A stretch of 64,000 nucleotides of DNA from CAZZCU01 sp964652825 (GTDB lineage: Bacteria; Bdellovibrionota_B; Oligoflexia; Oligoflexales; CAZZCU01). Below are positions 1 through 8,272 of the stretch, one piece after another. The position numbers were made by a program, and so were the translations under genes. Positions within the stretch are counted from its first letter, which is position 1. Every line of letters starts with the position of its first letter. The notes under the pieces were generated by a model, which did not search any database, had not been told where the DNA came from, and worked only from the letters and a program-made list of their open reading frames with translations. Location of the stretch: the NCBI GenBank assembly GCA_964652825.1, contig CAZZCU010000002.1:1-64000 (forward strand), in the 5' to 3' direction.

Positions 1-71
1 GGCCCCACCTGGAATCGAACCAAGAACTGATCTTTAGGAAAGACCCGTTATATCCATTTAACTATGGGGCC
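1..71 (-). tRNA. tRNA-Arg (anticodon CCU), cut at its 3' end by the window edge
   Basis: Read on the minus strand this folds as a complete cloverleaf. The acceptor stem is GGCCCCA paired with TGGGGCC, and the D arm is GTTA/TAAC. The anticodon stem GGTCT/AGATC closes the loop TTCCTAA, which gives anticodon CCU (Arg, reads AGG). The T arm is closed around TTCGATT. The last acceptor base is position 1, so the discriminator base and any encoded CCA lie outside the window. It follows pdhC on the same strand with about 50 bp between them. Confidence 0.93.
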
Positions 72-123
72 AGTGTGAAGCACCTTCTATTTACTCATGC
101 TAACGCAGCACAAAGCGAGGAAG

Positions 124-1416
124 CTATTCCAACATCAACATCGGCATTTCGATGTATTGAACAAGCGTCTGTAAAAATTGCGCGCCAACGGCACCGTCAA
201 CGACGCGGTGATCACAGGACATGGTCATCTTCATGCGTTGCTGCACGGTGACGGCACCGTCATCACCAACCGCTGGTGTCGGCATGGTCGCACCGACGGC
301 CAGGATCGCAGCCTGCGGCGGATTGATGATCGCAGTGAATTCTTCGATGCCATACATGCCCAAGTTGGAGATGGAGAATGTGCCGCCAGCATAGTCTTCG
401 TTTTGCAACTGCCCGGCTTTGGCGCGCTTAAACAAATCACCGGTGGTCAAAGCGATATCGTGCACGCCGAGTTGATCGGCATTGCGCACAACAGGTGTCA
501 CCAAACCCTGCGGCAAGGCAACAGCCACCGCCACATGCACAGAACCAAATTCGCGAATCGTCTCGCCTTCCCACGATGCGTTGACCTGCGGATGTTCGCG
601 CAACGCACGCGACACGGCATAGACGATTAAATCCGTCATCGAGATTTTCACGCGGCCCGGATCTTTGCCCACACCAGCATTCAAAACCTCGCGCCACTTG
701 ATCATGTTATGCATGTCTGCTGACACAGTCAGATAAAAATGCGGTGCATCGTTTTTGGCAGTCAACAGCCGTTTAGCAATGGTCTTACGCATCATCGAAA
801 CAGATACTTCTTTATCCGCGGTTGGTGCGTAGGCACGACCGCCGCCACGACGACCACCCGCAGGTGCCGACTCAACATCACGCATGACCACGCGACCCTG
901 CGGTCCGGAGCCGGCGATGCGCGATAAATCCACGCCTCGCTCAGCCGCCACCTTCTTCGCCAACGGCGACGCGCGCATGCGTCCGCCCGCAGGCGCGGAC
1001 TTCGCGGTCGGAGCAGGTGATAACTCGGGAGCGGATGTGGTTTTCTTTGACTCCGACGTCGGAGTTACGGCAGCTTTTGCCGGCGCAGCTTCTTTTTTCT
1101 CTTCTTTTTTGGGCGTCGCTGCGGCTTTGCCACCGCCACTATGCTCCGCCACTAGTTTATCAATATCAACCTTCTCGCCTTTTTTGCCGATGACAGCGAT
1201 CGGCGCATTCAAGGCGCACCCTTTGCCGGCCGGCACGAGAATTTTCAGCAATACGCCACCTTCGGGCGATTGATACTCCATCGTCGCTTTATCGGTTTCG
1301 ATCTCGACCAGCGACTCGCCTTCCTCGACGGTATCGCCTTCTTTTTTTAACCAGCTAGCGATACCACCTTCTTCCATGGTGTCGCTGAGTTTGGGCATCT
1401 CAATAATCTGAGCCAT
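124..1416 (-). CDS. pdhC: Pyruvate dehydrogenase E2, dihydrolipoyl acetyltransferase
   Basis: Transfers the acetyl group from E1 to CoA in the cytosolic pyruvate dehydrogenase complex. The 430 residues show one lipoyl domain at about 1-80 with the lipoylated lysine in ETDKA (K43). An Ala/Lys/Pro-rich linker follows, then a peripheral subunit-binding domain at about 148-182 (SPLAKKVAAERGVDL...GPQGRV). The catalytic acetyltransferase domain is about 203-430 and ends with the active-site motif DHRVVDG (H403, D407). It is the third gene of a tight pdhA-pdhB-pdhC operon, starting 4 bp after pdhB. No E3 (lipoamide dehydrogenase) gene is next to it. Oddity: a perfect 16-bp palindrome belonging to a dispersed repeat family is read in frame in the linker (residues 118-123). 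Confidence 0.95.
   Translation of the reverse strand: MAQIIEMPKLSDTMEEGGIASWLKKEGDTVEEGESLVEIETDKATMEYQSPEGGVLLKILVPAGKGCALNAPIAVIGKKGEKVDIDKLVAEHSGGGKAAATPKKEEKKEAAPAKAAVTPTSESKKTTSAPELSPAPTAKSAPAGGRMRASPLAKKVAAERGVDLSRIAGSGPQGRVVMRDVESAPAGGRRGGGRAYAPTADKEVSVSMMRKTIAKRLLTAKNDAPHFYLTVSADMHNMIKWREVLNAGVGKDPGRVKISMTDLIVYAVSRALREHPQVNASWEGETIREFGSVHVAVAVALPQGLVTPVVRNADQLGVHDIALTTGDLFKRAKAGQLQNEDYAGGTFSISNLGMYGIEEFTAIINPPQAAILAVGATMPTPAVGDDGAVTVQQRMKMTMSCDHRVVDGAVGAQFLQTLVQYIEMPMLMLE
1050..1065. repeat. B-type palindrome ACTCCGACGTCGGAGT inside pdhC
   Basis: Perfect 16-bp palindrome, identical to intergenic copies at 18552-18567 and 22099-22114. One- or two-base variants lie at 12687, 20549, 21307 and 41564. 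Here it is translated in the flexible linker of E2 (residues about 118-123, TPTSES), where extra residues should be tolerated. An in-frame repeat insertion is inferred; chance is possible, but identity to the intergenic copies argues against it. Confidence 0.6.
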
Positions 1417-1420
1417 TCAT

Positions 1421-2401
1421 CTACTCCGCATACATAACTTGTTTGACGGCCGCGACAATTCTCTCAACCGATGGCATCGCACGTTCTTCCAAATGTTCAT
1501 TGTAGGGCATCGGCACAAATTCCGTGGTCACCCGTGTCACCGGCGCATCCAATTCATCAAAACAAATATACTGCACGCGATCAGCAATCTGCGCGCCCAC
1601 CGATGCAAACGACCACGACTCCTCAACCACAACCACACGGTGAGTTTTGCGAACCGAAGTAAAGATCATCTCTTCATCCAGCGGCTGCAGCGTGCGCGGA
1701 TCAATCAACTCGACATCAATGCCTTCGTCAGCCAGGACTTTGCAGGCTTCCAGACATTTGTGAATCTGCTTGTTCCAGGCGATCATCGTTACCTGTTCAC
1801 CCGAACGCTTGATATCACCCACGCCCAAAGGAATTAAAAATTCCTCGTCGGCAAGCTCACCCTTCCAACCATACATCATTTCGCTTTCGAGAAAGATCAC
1901 CGGGTTGTTGTCGCGAATCGCCGACTTCAACAAGCCGTAGCTATCGCTGGGTGTCGAAGGCGAAACGACTTTCAGACCCGGAATATTCGTCAGCATCGCC
2001 TCAACTGATTGCGAATGCTGCGAGCTGAGCATATGCGCCGCGCCGTTTGGTCCACGAAACACGATTGGCATCGGAAACTGCCCGCCCGACATATAATTCA
2101 TCTTGGCCGCGTGATTGATGATTTGATCAAACCCTTGAATCCCGAAGTTCCAGGTCATCATCTCAATAATCGGTCGCAGTCCCGCCATCGCCGCGCCCAC
2201 ACCGAGTCCGGCAAAGCCACCCTCGGAAATCGGCGAGTCGATCACACGTTTATCACCGAATTTTGCCAACATGCCTTTGGAGACTTTGTAGGCACCATCA
2301 TATTGCGCGACTTCTTCGCCCATCAAAAAAATCTTGGGATCGCGCTCCATCTCTTCGACCATGGCGCGGTTCAATGCCTCGCGAAATGTTACTTCTGCCA
2401 T
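1421..2401 (-). CDS. pdhB: Pyruvate dehydrogenase E1 component, beta subunit
   Basis: Beta subunit of the heterotetrameric, thiamine-diphosphate-dependent E1 that decarboxylates pyruvate and acetylates the lipoyl arm of E2. The 326 residues are full length for the family. Visible landmarks are MAEVTFREALNRAM at the N-terminus, the MGEEVAQYDGAYKVSKG segment near the cofactor glutamate, SPISEGGFAGLGVGAAM, and a C-terminal transketolase domain (IDPRTLQPLDEE, VVEESW). It lies 3 bp downstream of pdhA and 4 bp upstream of pdhC, so the three genes are almost certainly co-translated. Confidence 0.95.
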   Translation of the reverse strand: MAEVTFREALNRAMVEEMERDPKIFLMGEEVAQYDGAYKVSKGMLAKFGDKRVIDSPISEGGFAGLGVGAAMAGLRPIIEMMTWNFGIQGFDQIINHAAKMNYMSGGQFPMPIVFRGPNGAAHMLSSQHSQSVEAMLTNIPGLKVVSPSTPSDSYGLLKSAIRDNNPVIFLESEMMYGWKGELADEEFLIPLGVGDIKRSGEQVTMIAWNKQIHKCLEACKVLADEGIDVELIDPRTLQPLDEEMIFTSVRKTHRVVVVEESWSFASVGAQIADRVQYICFDELDAPVTRVTTEFVPMPYNEHLEERAMPSVERIVAAVKQVMYAE

Positions 2402-2404
2402 TGC

Positions 2405-3394
2405 TTATGACTCCACATACACATGCTGCCAAAGTTCTTCCACGTCCGGCTCGGCGGCATTATCCGCAAACTCTTCAGCGGCGCTGACCTCGGCTTTGAC
2501 TTCGCTGTCAATTGCTTGCAACTTGTCATCATCCATAATTTTTTCTTTTTTAAGATAATCGGCGAGTTGTTTGATCGGATCGAGGCCCATGTACTTTTGC
2601 ACTTCTTCTTTGGTGCGATAGGTTCCCGGATCCGACACCGAGTGACCGCGGTAGCGATAGCACAAGGCGTCCAGCAAATGCGGTCGCTTGTTCTTGCGCA
2701 TCGCAGCGACGATCTCGCTGACGTGATCGTATGTCGCCAACACGTTCATCGCATCGACTTCCGAATGATCCATGTCATACGCCAAAGCGCGTTTAGATAA
2801 TTTATCAATGCTGGTGGTGCGCCGAATATCCGTGCCCATGCCGTAGCGATTGTTTTCGATAATGACCAGCACCGGCAGATTCCACGTCGCCATCATGTTT
2901 AAGGCTTCATGAAACTGACCCTGATTGATCGCCGCATCCCCCACGTAGCAAACGCAGACGTCATCTTTCTTATTATAGTTAATGGCAAAACCAACACCGG
3001 CCGCCAACGGCACTTGCCCGCCAACAATCCCATGTCCGCCCAGGAAACGACGTTGCGCGCTGAACATATGCATGGAGCCGCCTTTGCCACGCGAACACCC
3101 CTCGACTTTCCCGAACAACTCCGCCAAAACGCGCTTGGGCTCGATACCTTTGCCTATCGCCTGCGTATGCGAGCGGTAGCCACTAATCATATAGTCGCTG
3201 TCGCGCAGCGTCGACTGCACGCCCACGGCCAGCGCTTCCTGCCCGATGTGCAAATGGCAAAAACCAGAGAATTTGCGTTTGGTGTAAGCTAAGCCAACGC
3301 GTTCTTCAAAACGCCGGAACAACAACATCTGCCGATACATCTGCAGCAGCAGTTTTTTGTCATGGGTTTGCTTGCTTGATTTAGTATTAGCCAT
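2405..3394 (-). CDS. pdhA: Pyruvate dehydrogenase E1 component, alpha subunit
   Basis: Alpha subunit of E1; binds thiamine diphosphate and carries the catalytic machinery for pyruvate decarboxylation with PdhB. The diphosphate-binding signature begins GDAAINQGQFHEALN and ends in IIENN, with the usual spacing. The conserved loop YRYRGHSVSDP near residue 255 matches the family. I place the start at the ATG at 3392-3394 (MANTKSSKQ), preceded by AAGGTGGAG at a good distance. A GTG three codons upstream is in frame but sits inside that ribosome-binding site. It is the first gene of pdhABC; the 96 bp upstream carries no other gene. Confidence 0.94.
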   Translation of the reverse strand: MANTKSSKQTHDKKLLLQMYRQMLLFRRFEERVGLAYTKRKFSGFCHLHIGQEALAVGVQSTLRDSDYMISGYRSHTQAIGKGIEPKRVLAELFGKVEGCSRGKGGSMHMFSAQRRFLGGHGIVGGQVPLAAGVGFAINYNKKDDVCVCYVGDAAINQGQFHEALNMMATWNLPVLVIIENNRYGMGTDIRRTTSIDKLSKRALAYDMDHSEVDAMNVLATYDHVSEIVAAMRKNKRPHLLDALCYRYRGHSVSDPGTYRTKEEVQKYMGLDPIKQLADYLKKEKIMDDDKLQAIDSEVKAEVSAAEEFADNAAEPDVEELWQHVYVES

Positions 3395-3490
3395 CCACTC
3401 CACCTTGTGCTTGCCGCGATAACTACTGGGAAAATCAAATAGCGCCGGCTACATTACGGCCACCTGTTCAGGGGGTCAAGCTTAATGGTC

Positions 3491-4024
3491 CTAGCTCTCC
3501 ACCACCCGCAATAACGCCTCCAGCCGCTCGCTGCGACCCGAGCCAGAGTCAGCTTTGGCGAGATGCCGGCGAATCAGCTGCGACAGATAGTCTTCGCGAA
3601 TCTCTTCGCCTTCGCGCAAGGCATACGACAGATAATCGAGGCAGTCGGTGAGGTCGGTCTCCGTCAAACGACGCACATGCATGCCGATGAACAAGTTAAC
3701 ATCCGGCCTGTACACCGCGCAGGTCCGGGTCTTGCGCAAAGGCAGCAACTGGCGCCGCCACTCCGGAACCGACTGCGCATAATGCGAGGCATGAAAATGC
3801 ACGGTCTCCACCGGCCAGCCAAGACGCTCGGCAATCCCCATTAGGCGCAGCAACTCCTGCGGCTCGGCGGCAGCCGGCAGGGCGATATCAATATCCGAGA
3901 ATACCTGTGTCGCGGCATTGATCAGCGGCAGGATCACACTGCTGCAGATCGCCCAATCACCTTGCAGCTCATCGCTGACAAGCTGCACAAACTTTTGTAA
4001 CGAACGCGGATCAACCGGTTTCAT
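3491..4024 (-). CDS. Nucleotidyltransferase-fold-like protein paired with an HTH regulator
   Basis: 177 residues. The segment CSSVILPLINAATQVFSDID resembles the Gly-Ser...Asp-x-Asp start of the nucleotidyltransferase fold found in DUF6036/AbiEii-like proteins, though the first glycine of the usual motif appears as cysteine. A later part, RRQLLPLRKTRTCAVYRPDVNLF, matches the layout of those small proteins, as does the acidic TETDLTDCLDYL. Its start overlaps the stop of the upstream HTH gene by 4 bp (ATGA), so the two are translationally coupled. A two-gene regulator/nucleotidyltransferase pair suggests a toxin-antitoxin or antiphage module, but this is inference from arrangement. Family membership is moderately sure; activity is unknown. 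Confidence 0.6.
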   Translation of the reverse strand: MKPVDPRSLQKFVQLVSDELQGDWAICSSVILPLINAATQVFSDIDIALPAAAEPQELLRLMGIAERLGWPVETVHFHASHYAQSVPEWRRQLLPLRKTRTCAVYRPDVNLFIGMHVRRLTETDLTDCLDYLSYALREGEEIREDYLSQLIRRHLAKADSGSGRSERLEALLRVVES

Positions 4025-4530
4025 AACACCTCCGCCAAACGGCGCACGACACTCGGGGGAACATGCTCAACACTTTCTTGCTCCAGAAACTGCTTAATGG
4101 CAGGCGTCTTGCCCAAGACCTCGCTAAACACGATCGGGAAATGCTGACGCATCGCCACCAACACCGCTGCCAACGCCTGTCGGAGAGCGGATGACACCAA
4201 GTCTCCTTCGGTGCGCAAGGCATCCAGCACAGCGAGCTTCACCGTTACCAGAAAAATATCTTTGGATAGTTCGAGCGTCATCGAATCAGCGATGACCAGA
4301 TTCAGGGCGGTCGCGGTTAATCCCGACCAATTGGTGTCCGCCTGAACCCAGGCTATCCGAAGCCCGAGCGCGGTAAGCAGTGCCTCGACCGTGCCAATCG
4401 CCGGGTTGGCGCGATCGCCCTCTATATTCTGGATAGTGGGTAGACTTACCGAGGCCAGCATCCCTAATTGAGACTGGGAAAGGCCGAGCAAGGCACGTCG
4501 TTGGCGCAGAATTTCGGAGAGTCTTAACAT
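4021..4530 (-). CDS. XRE-family HTH regulator
   Basis: The N-terminal 55 residues form a typical helix-turn-helix of the Cro/C1 type (LSEILRQRRALLGLSQSQLGMLASVSLPTIQNIEGDR, written here in parts: LSQSQLG, VSLPTIQNIE). The remaining 110 or so residues are mostly helical and not recognised. I choose the ATG at 4528-4530 (MLRLSEIL) because the HTH begins there; in-frame codons up to 4584 would add an unrelated hydrophobic stretch. No Shine-Dalgarno is evident, so the start is uncertain and the mRNA could be leaderless. The AT-rich region just upstream contains an inverted repeat that could be its own operator. It is coupled by ATGA overlap to the nucleotidyltransferase-like gene. Confidence 0.75.
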   Translation of the reverse strand: MLRLSEILRQRRALLGLSQSQLGMLASVSLPTIQNIEGDRANPAIGTVEALLTALGLRIAWVQADTNWSGLTATALNLVIADSMTLELSKDIFLVTVKLAVLDALRTEGDLVSSALRQALAAVLVAMRQHFPIVFSEVLGKTPAIKQFLEQESVEHVPPSVVRRLAEVL

Positions 4531-4543
4531 ACATAATATAATA

Positions 4544-4561
4544 TACATATTAAAATATGTA
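4544..4561. promoter_or_regulatory. Possible operator of the HTH/nucleotidyltransferase pair
   Basis: Inverted repeat TACATAT-TAAA-ATATGTA (7-bp arms, 4-bp centre) in an AT-rich stretch immediately upstream of the HTH gene start. The position fits autoregulation by the HTH protein. AT-rich sequence makes chance palindromes common, so confidence is limited. Confidence 0.4.
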
Positions 4562-4648
4562 ATATCTACGCCTGGATAGGTCACTCTGACCCTAACTCAT
4601 GGATATCTCATGCGGATTTCATGCTTCTTTTTTATTAATATAAATATA

Positions 4649-4676
4649 TTGACTTTAAAGTATTTTATGATATTTT
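4649..4676 (+). promoter_or_regulatory. Possible sigma-70 promoter of the lipoprotein gene
   Basis: TTGACT at 4649-4654 and TATTTT at 4671-4676, separated by 16 bp, about 20 bp before the ATG at 4698. The match is fair and the region is very AT-rich. No experimental or comparative support is available from the sequence alone. Confidence 0.35.
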
Positions 4677-4697
4677 TATAAAAAATAAGGTGATTTT

Positions 4698-5261
4698 ATG
4701 ACTTTTAAGGCAAATGTTATGGCCGTACTGGCCATCGCCGGGACCCTCACGGGCTGCGGCGATATGAAAGATCTGGGCACCCGGCAAGCGCCGATCAAGC
4801 AGCAGGTGGCTTTTTTGCCGACTGAAGCCGCCGGACTTGTCCACGGTATGGATTTTACCGTGGCCGCCGCCAGCCTCACGCGTACCAACGACGGTCTTCG
4901 ACTACATTTGTCCGACCGCCTGGTGGATATCTGCGGCACCAAACAAGACGGTCGCCGTCATAGCGAGGTCGTTTTCACGATTCCGGATGCCATTGGTGAG
5001 CATTCACTCGATGAGCAGCAAGATGTCCGCGCTTATTTAATGTTTATTGAGAATGCCAGCAAAGTACCGGTAATATACAAGGCTCGCGTCGGGCGGGTCG
5101 CCATCGACACTCTTGATGGCGAAGGTGCCAGCGGCAAAATTTACGTGGCCAGCGACGATGATAACTTTATCAACGGCACATTTACCGCCCACAATTGCGG
5201 CAGCGCTAAAGCTAACTTTGGCAAGGAAACGGAACTCCCAGCACGCGTGGACTTCCGTTAA
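4698..5261 (+). CDS. Putative lipoprotein of unknown function
   Basis: 187 residues. The N-terminus MTFKANVMAVLAIAGTLTGC is a lipoprotein signal peptide with lipobox LTGC (C20). The rest is a soluble domain with no family I recognise; Cys residues at about 75 (DICGTKQ) and about 173 (HNCGSAK) could form a disulfide. The start is well supported by AAGGTG five bases upstream of the ATG. A DUF1232 gene follows 17 bp downstream on the same strand, so the two may be co-transcribed. Confidence 0.75.
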   Translation: MTFKANVMAVLAIAGTLTGCGDMKDLGTRQAPIKQQVAFLPTEAAGLVHGMDFTVAAASLTRTNDGLRLHLSDRLVDICGTKQDGRRHSEVVFTIPDAIGEHSLDEQQDVRAYLMFIENASKVPVIYKARVGRVAIDTLDGEGASGKIYVASDDDNFINGTFTAHNCGSAKANFGKETELPARVDFR

Positions 5262-5278
5262 CCAACGGAGAATGCGCC

Positions 5279-5644
5279 ATGAGTGACCATCATAATCAGC
5301 ATGATCAGAACGTACCGGAATACCGCGATCAGGATTTTTGGGGCAAGCTTCGCAAGTACGCGGCGATCATTGGTTGTCCGCTGCTATGCAACGTCCTTAA
5401 ACTTTATTACGCCTCGCTGAATCCCCAAACGCCGGCCTGGGCCAAGACCGTGATCTATGGTGCCATCGCCTACTTCATCATGCCCATCGATGCGATCGCC
5501 GATTTTATTCCCGGCCTCGGTTATAGCGATGACTTCGGCGCCGTCGCCGCTGCAATCGCGACTGTCGCCACTTACATTGATGATGACGTAAAAGAAAAAG
5601 CCGCGCGGCAGGCGCATAAAATGGTGCGGGGTTGCACGTGTTGA
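5279..5644 (+). CDS. DUF1232 (YkvA-like) small membrane protein
   Basis: 121 residues. The core WAKTVIYGAIAYFIMPIDAI followed by DFIPGLGYSDDFGAVAAAI is the DUF1232 signature: a membrane segment with conserved MPID, DFIPG and DD. These are small inner-membrane proteins of unknown function. The ATG is preceded by CGGAGAA at a suitable distance, and the gene follows the lipoprotein by 17 bp. The stop is 27 bp from the convergent end of fabF. Confidence 0.85.
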   Translation: MSDHHNQHDQNVPEYRDQDFWGKLRKYAAIIGCPLLCNVLKLYYASLNPQTPAWAKTVIYGAIAYFIMPIDAIADFIPGLGYSDDFGAVAAAIATVATYIDDDVKEKAARQAHKMVRGCTC

Positions 5645-5671
5645 GAGACGTGCAATCGGGTTACCGTTTTT

Positions 5672-6904
5672 TTAAACGCTCTTAATTGCAATCGTTGCGT
5701 TTGTGCCGCCAAAACCAAATGAGTTTGACAAAGCATACTTGATCGTCCGCTCGCGCGGCGTGTTCGGAGTGTAATCCCAGGGACATTCGGGATCGGGATT
5801 TTGATAGTTAGCGGTCGGCGGCACCAGTTTATGATGCACGGCCAGCGCGGTGTACACCGCTTCGATACCACCGGCAGCACCCAGACAATGCCCGGTCACA
5901 CCTTTGGTGGAAGAAATCGACAGCGTTTTCGCATGCGCGCCAAAGACTTTGCCGATCGCAGTACTTTCGTAGTGATCGTTCATCGGTGTCGAGGTGCCGT
6001 GAGCATTGATGTAATCAATCTGCTCGGGATTGATGCGCGCGCTTTTCAGCGCCAGCCGCATACAACGCTGCCCGCCCTCGCCTTCCGGCGCCGGGGCGGT
6101 GATATGATAAGCATCACCCGACAAACCATAGCCAACAACTTCGCCATAAATCCGCGCGCCGCGCTTGCTCGCCATCTCCCACTCTTCCAGCACCAGCAAG
6201 CCAGCACCTTCGCCAATCACAAAACCATCGCGTTCTTTATCGAAAGGTCGTGACGCAGTTTTGGGATCATCGTTGCGCGTGCTCAAGGCGCGCATGGATG
6301 CAAAAGCCGCTACACCAAGCGGACTAATCGACGACTCGGCGCCACCAGCAACCATGACATCGGCCAGGCCCATAGCAATATAAAGAAACGCCTCGCCCAC
6401 GGCGTGCGTCCCACTCGAACACGCAGTGGTCGTACAAATATTCGGACCCTTGAGATGGTGATACTTGGAGACCACACCAGCCGCCATATTCGGAATCGCA
6501 TACGGCAGGAAAAACGGCGACACGCGCCGCGGACCTTTATCACGCAAGGTGTAAGAAGATTCCTCAATATCGCGCAAACCACCAAGTCCCACGCCAACCG
6601 CGCAACCCCAATGCGTGGTATCGCTGTTTTCGCAATCGAGCCCGCTGTCGGCGATCGCTTGATGCGCCGCACCCGCCGCGAATTTAACAAACGGTGTTGT
6701 CCGTCCGAGTTCCTTGGCGTCAAAATACGGTGCCGGATCATAGCCGCGAACTTCCGCGGCAATCTGCACGGCGAATTCCTTGGCATCAAACAACGAAATT
6801 TTATCGACACCGCTGCGTGCTGCCAGCGCCGCCTGCCATGCGGTATTAACATCGTTACCGGTCGGAGCAACCAAACCTAAACCTGTGATGGCCACGCGTC
6901 GCAT
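5672..6904 (-). CDS. fabF: Beta-ketoacyl-[acyl-carrier-protein] synthase II
   Basis: Condenses malonyl-ACP with acyl-ACP in the elongation cycle of type II fatty-acid synthesis. The 410 residues carry the Cys-His-His catalytic triad: C162 in TTACSSGTH, H302 in INAHGTSTPMND and H339 in STKGVTGHCLGAAGG. The glycine-rich C-terminus SNSFGFGGTNAT is also typical. I use the ATG at 6902-6904 (MRRVAITGLG). The open frame continues 76 codons upstream, but that part only overlaps the end of the LptF/G gene in another frame. No acpP or fabG is adjacent; the upstream gene on the same strand is the LPS-export permease, 58 bp away. Confidence 0.95.
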   Translation of the reverse strand: MRRVAITGLGLVAPTGNDVNTAWQAALAARSGVDKISLFDAKEFAVQIAAEVRGYDPAPYFDAKELGRTTPFVKFAAGAAHQAIADSGLDCENSDTTHWGCAVGVGLGGLRDIEESSYTLRDKGPRRVSPFFLPYAIPNMAAGVVSKYHHLKGPNICTTTACSSGTHAVGEAFLYIAMGLADVMVAGGAESSISPLGVAAFASMRALSTRNDDPKTASRPFDKERDGFVIGEGAGLLVLEEWEMASKRGARIYGEVVGYGLSGDAYHITAPAPEGEGGQRCMRLALKSARINPEQIDYINAHGTSTPMNDHYESTAIGKVFGAHAKTLSISSTKGVTGHCLGAAGGIEAVYTALAVHHKLVPPTANYQNPDPECPWDYTPNTPRERTIKYALSNSFGFGGTNATIAIKSV

Positions 6905-6962
6905 ATAATTTTTTGCTTTCTCTGGTCGGGAAATAAAAATACCAAAACAATGCGCTAAAGTA

Positions 6963-8189
6963 TCAGGCCGTCTTGGGCTTCTGCAAGCGCCGATTAAGCC
7001 AGGGAATATTTGCCGGATCGATCGTTGATTCCGAGGGCGGCAGGCGGTTTTTTTGGTACACCAGAAACCCTGCCAGGCCCAGTAACAACAGATTGGGAAT
7101 CCAGGCCGCCAACGGCGCCGCCAAAGAGCCACGCTCAGCCAGCCACTTAAATCCCATCATCAGCACATAGCCGAGAACGATCGTCAAAATCGCCCCGGCG
7201 TAAGTCCAACTCTTGCCGTGGCGCTGATCCTGTACACCCAGCACCATCGCAAACATGGCGAACACCACCGCCGCAAACGGAATCGCCAGACGCTGGTGCA
7301 GCAGATAACGCGCCTTATAATACAGACCTTCGTTACGCTTGATATTTGTTTTCAGCTCCCCGATATACGACCACAATTGCACCGGTGTGTAGCTGCGATA
7401 ATCATCGGACGCCGAATCCTCGCCAAAGATTTGTTCTTGAAAGATACGCAGTAGATCAATTTCGGCTTTTTTGAATTTCACCACTGACGTCTGCGTGGAA
7501 TCAGGCCGCGTCGAATAAATGACACCGTAGTCAAATGACATTTTCAAATTGCCGCGCTCCACCGACCCCGATACCGCGCCGGTCGGTGCCAGCAATGTAA
7601 ACGTCTGTTTGGAACGCCGTCCCGGCGCCACCATGACATTATCCAAACGTGATTTGTCTGGAGAGATTTGTTCTGCGTACAAAACGTAACCAAGAAAATC
7701 ATCGAGAAACACACCGGGCTGCAACCGATAACGGATCATATTATCGAGTTCGGTCTGAGCTTTGCGGTGATAAAATTGCACCAACTCGCGTCGCCCCCAC
7801 GGTTCCAAATACGATGCACACATCGCCGCGGTAAAGTACGCGCAACCGGCGATCGCCATGACTGGCATTGCCGCCCGCGCCAACGAAAATCCCGCAGCCA
7901 ACATGGCCGTGTACTCGCCATCCGCGCTCAAACGACTAAACGTCAGCAACACCGCAAACAATAACGCCATCGGAATCGTGAATGACAAAAACGGCAACAC
8001 AATAAACAAAAACGGCAGAAACACATTCTCAAGCGTGATACCGAACGCGATCAATACTTCCGACAACCGCACCAGTTGTGACACCACCAATACCGCGCTC
8101 AATACACATAACGATGTGAAAAAATGCGGGATGATTTCCATGACGATGTATTTGTGAATCAACAACGGCTGTTTGTCCGGAGCGGACAT
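6963..8189 (-). CDS. LptF/LptG-family permease
   Basis: 408 residues with the LptF/G layout. Three N-terminal membrane segments (about 16-38, 53-82, 100-120) are followed by a periplasmic jellyroll-like domain (about 130-265) and three C-terminal membrane segments (about 300-320, 332-352, 360-380). The N-terminal PHFFTSLCVLSAVLVVSQLVR and the cytoplasmic loop SRLSADGEYTAMLAAG (the coupling-helix region contacting LptB) are characteristic. With LptB and its partner it would extract lipopolysaccharide from the inner membrane. LptF and LptG cannot be told apart here, and the partner gene is not in the window. fabF lies just downstream, so membrane-lipid functions are grouped. Confidence 0.88.
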   Translation of the reverse strand: MSAPDKQPLLIHKYIVMEIIPHFFTSLCVLSAVLVVSQLVRLSEVLIAFGITLENVFLPFLFIVLPFLSFTIPMALLFAVLLTFSRLSADGEYTAMLAAGFSLARAAMPVMAIAGCAYFTAAMCASYLEPWGRRELVQFYHRKAQTELDNMIRYRLQPGVFLDDFLGYVLYAEQISPDKSRLDNVMVAPGRRSKQTFTLLAPTGAVSGSVERGNLKMSFDYGVIYSTRPDSTQTSVVKFKKAEIDLLRIFQEQIFGEDSASDDYRSYTPVQLWSYIGELKTNIKRNEGLYYKARYLLHQRLAIPFAAVVFAMFAMVLGVQDQRHGKSWTYAGAILTIVLGYVLMMGFKWLAERGSLAAPLAAWIPNLLLLGLAGFLVYQKNRLPPSESTIDPANIPWLNRRLQKPKTA

Positions 8190-8272
8190 AGATGTTTTCC
8201 ATTATTTTTGAGTTTGACCAAAATTATATTTCTAGATTTTAAACCCGGATGAATTCAGGTACAATAGAAGGC

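Noticed and set aside
5672..7132. Extended FabF frame starting at 7132
   Set aside because: The first 76 codons overlap the LptF/G gene and encode no conserved sequence; the family N-terminus begins at 6904.
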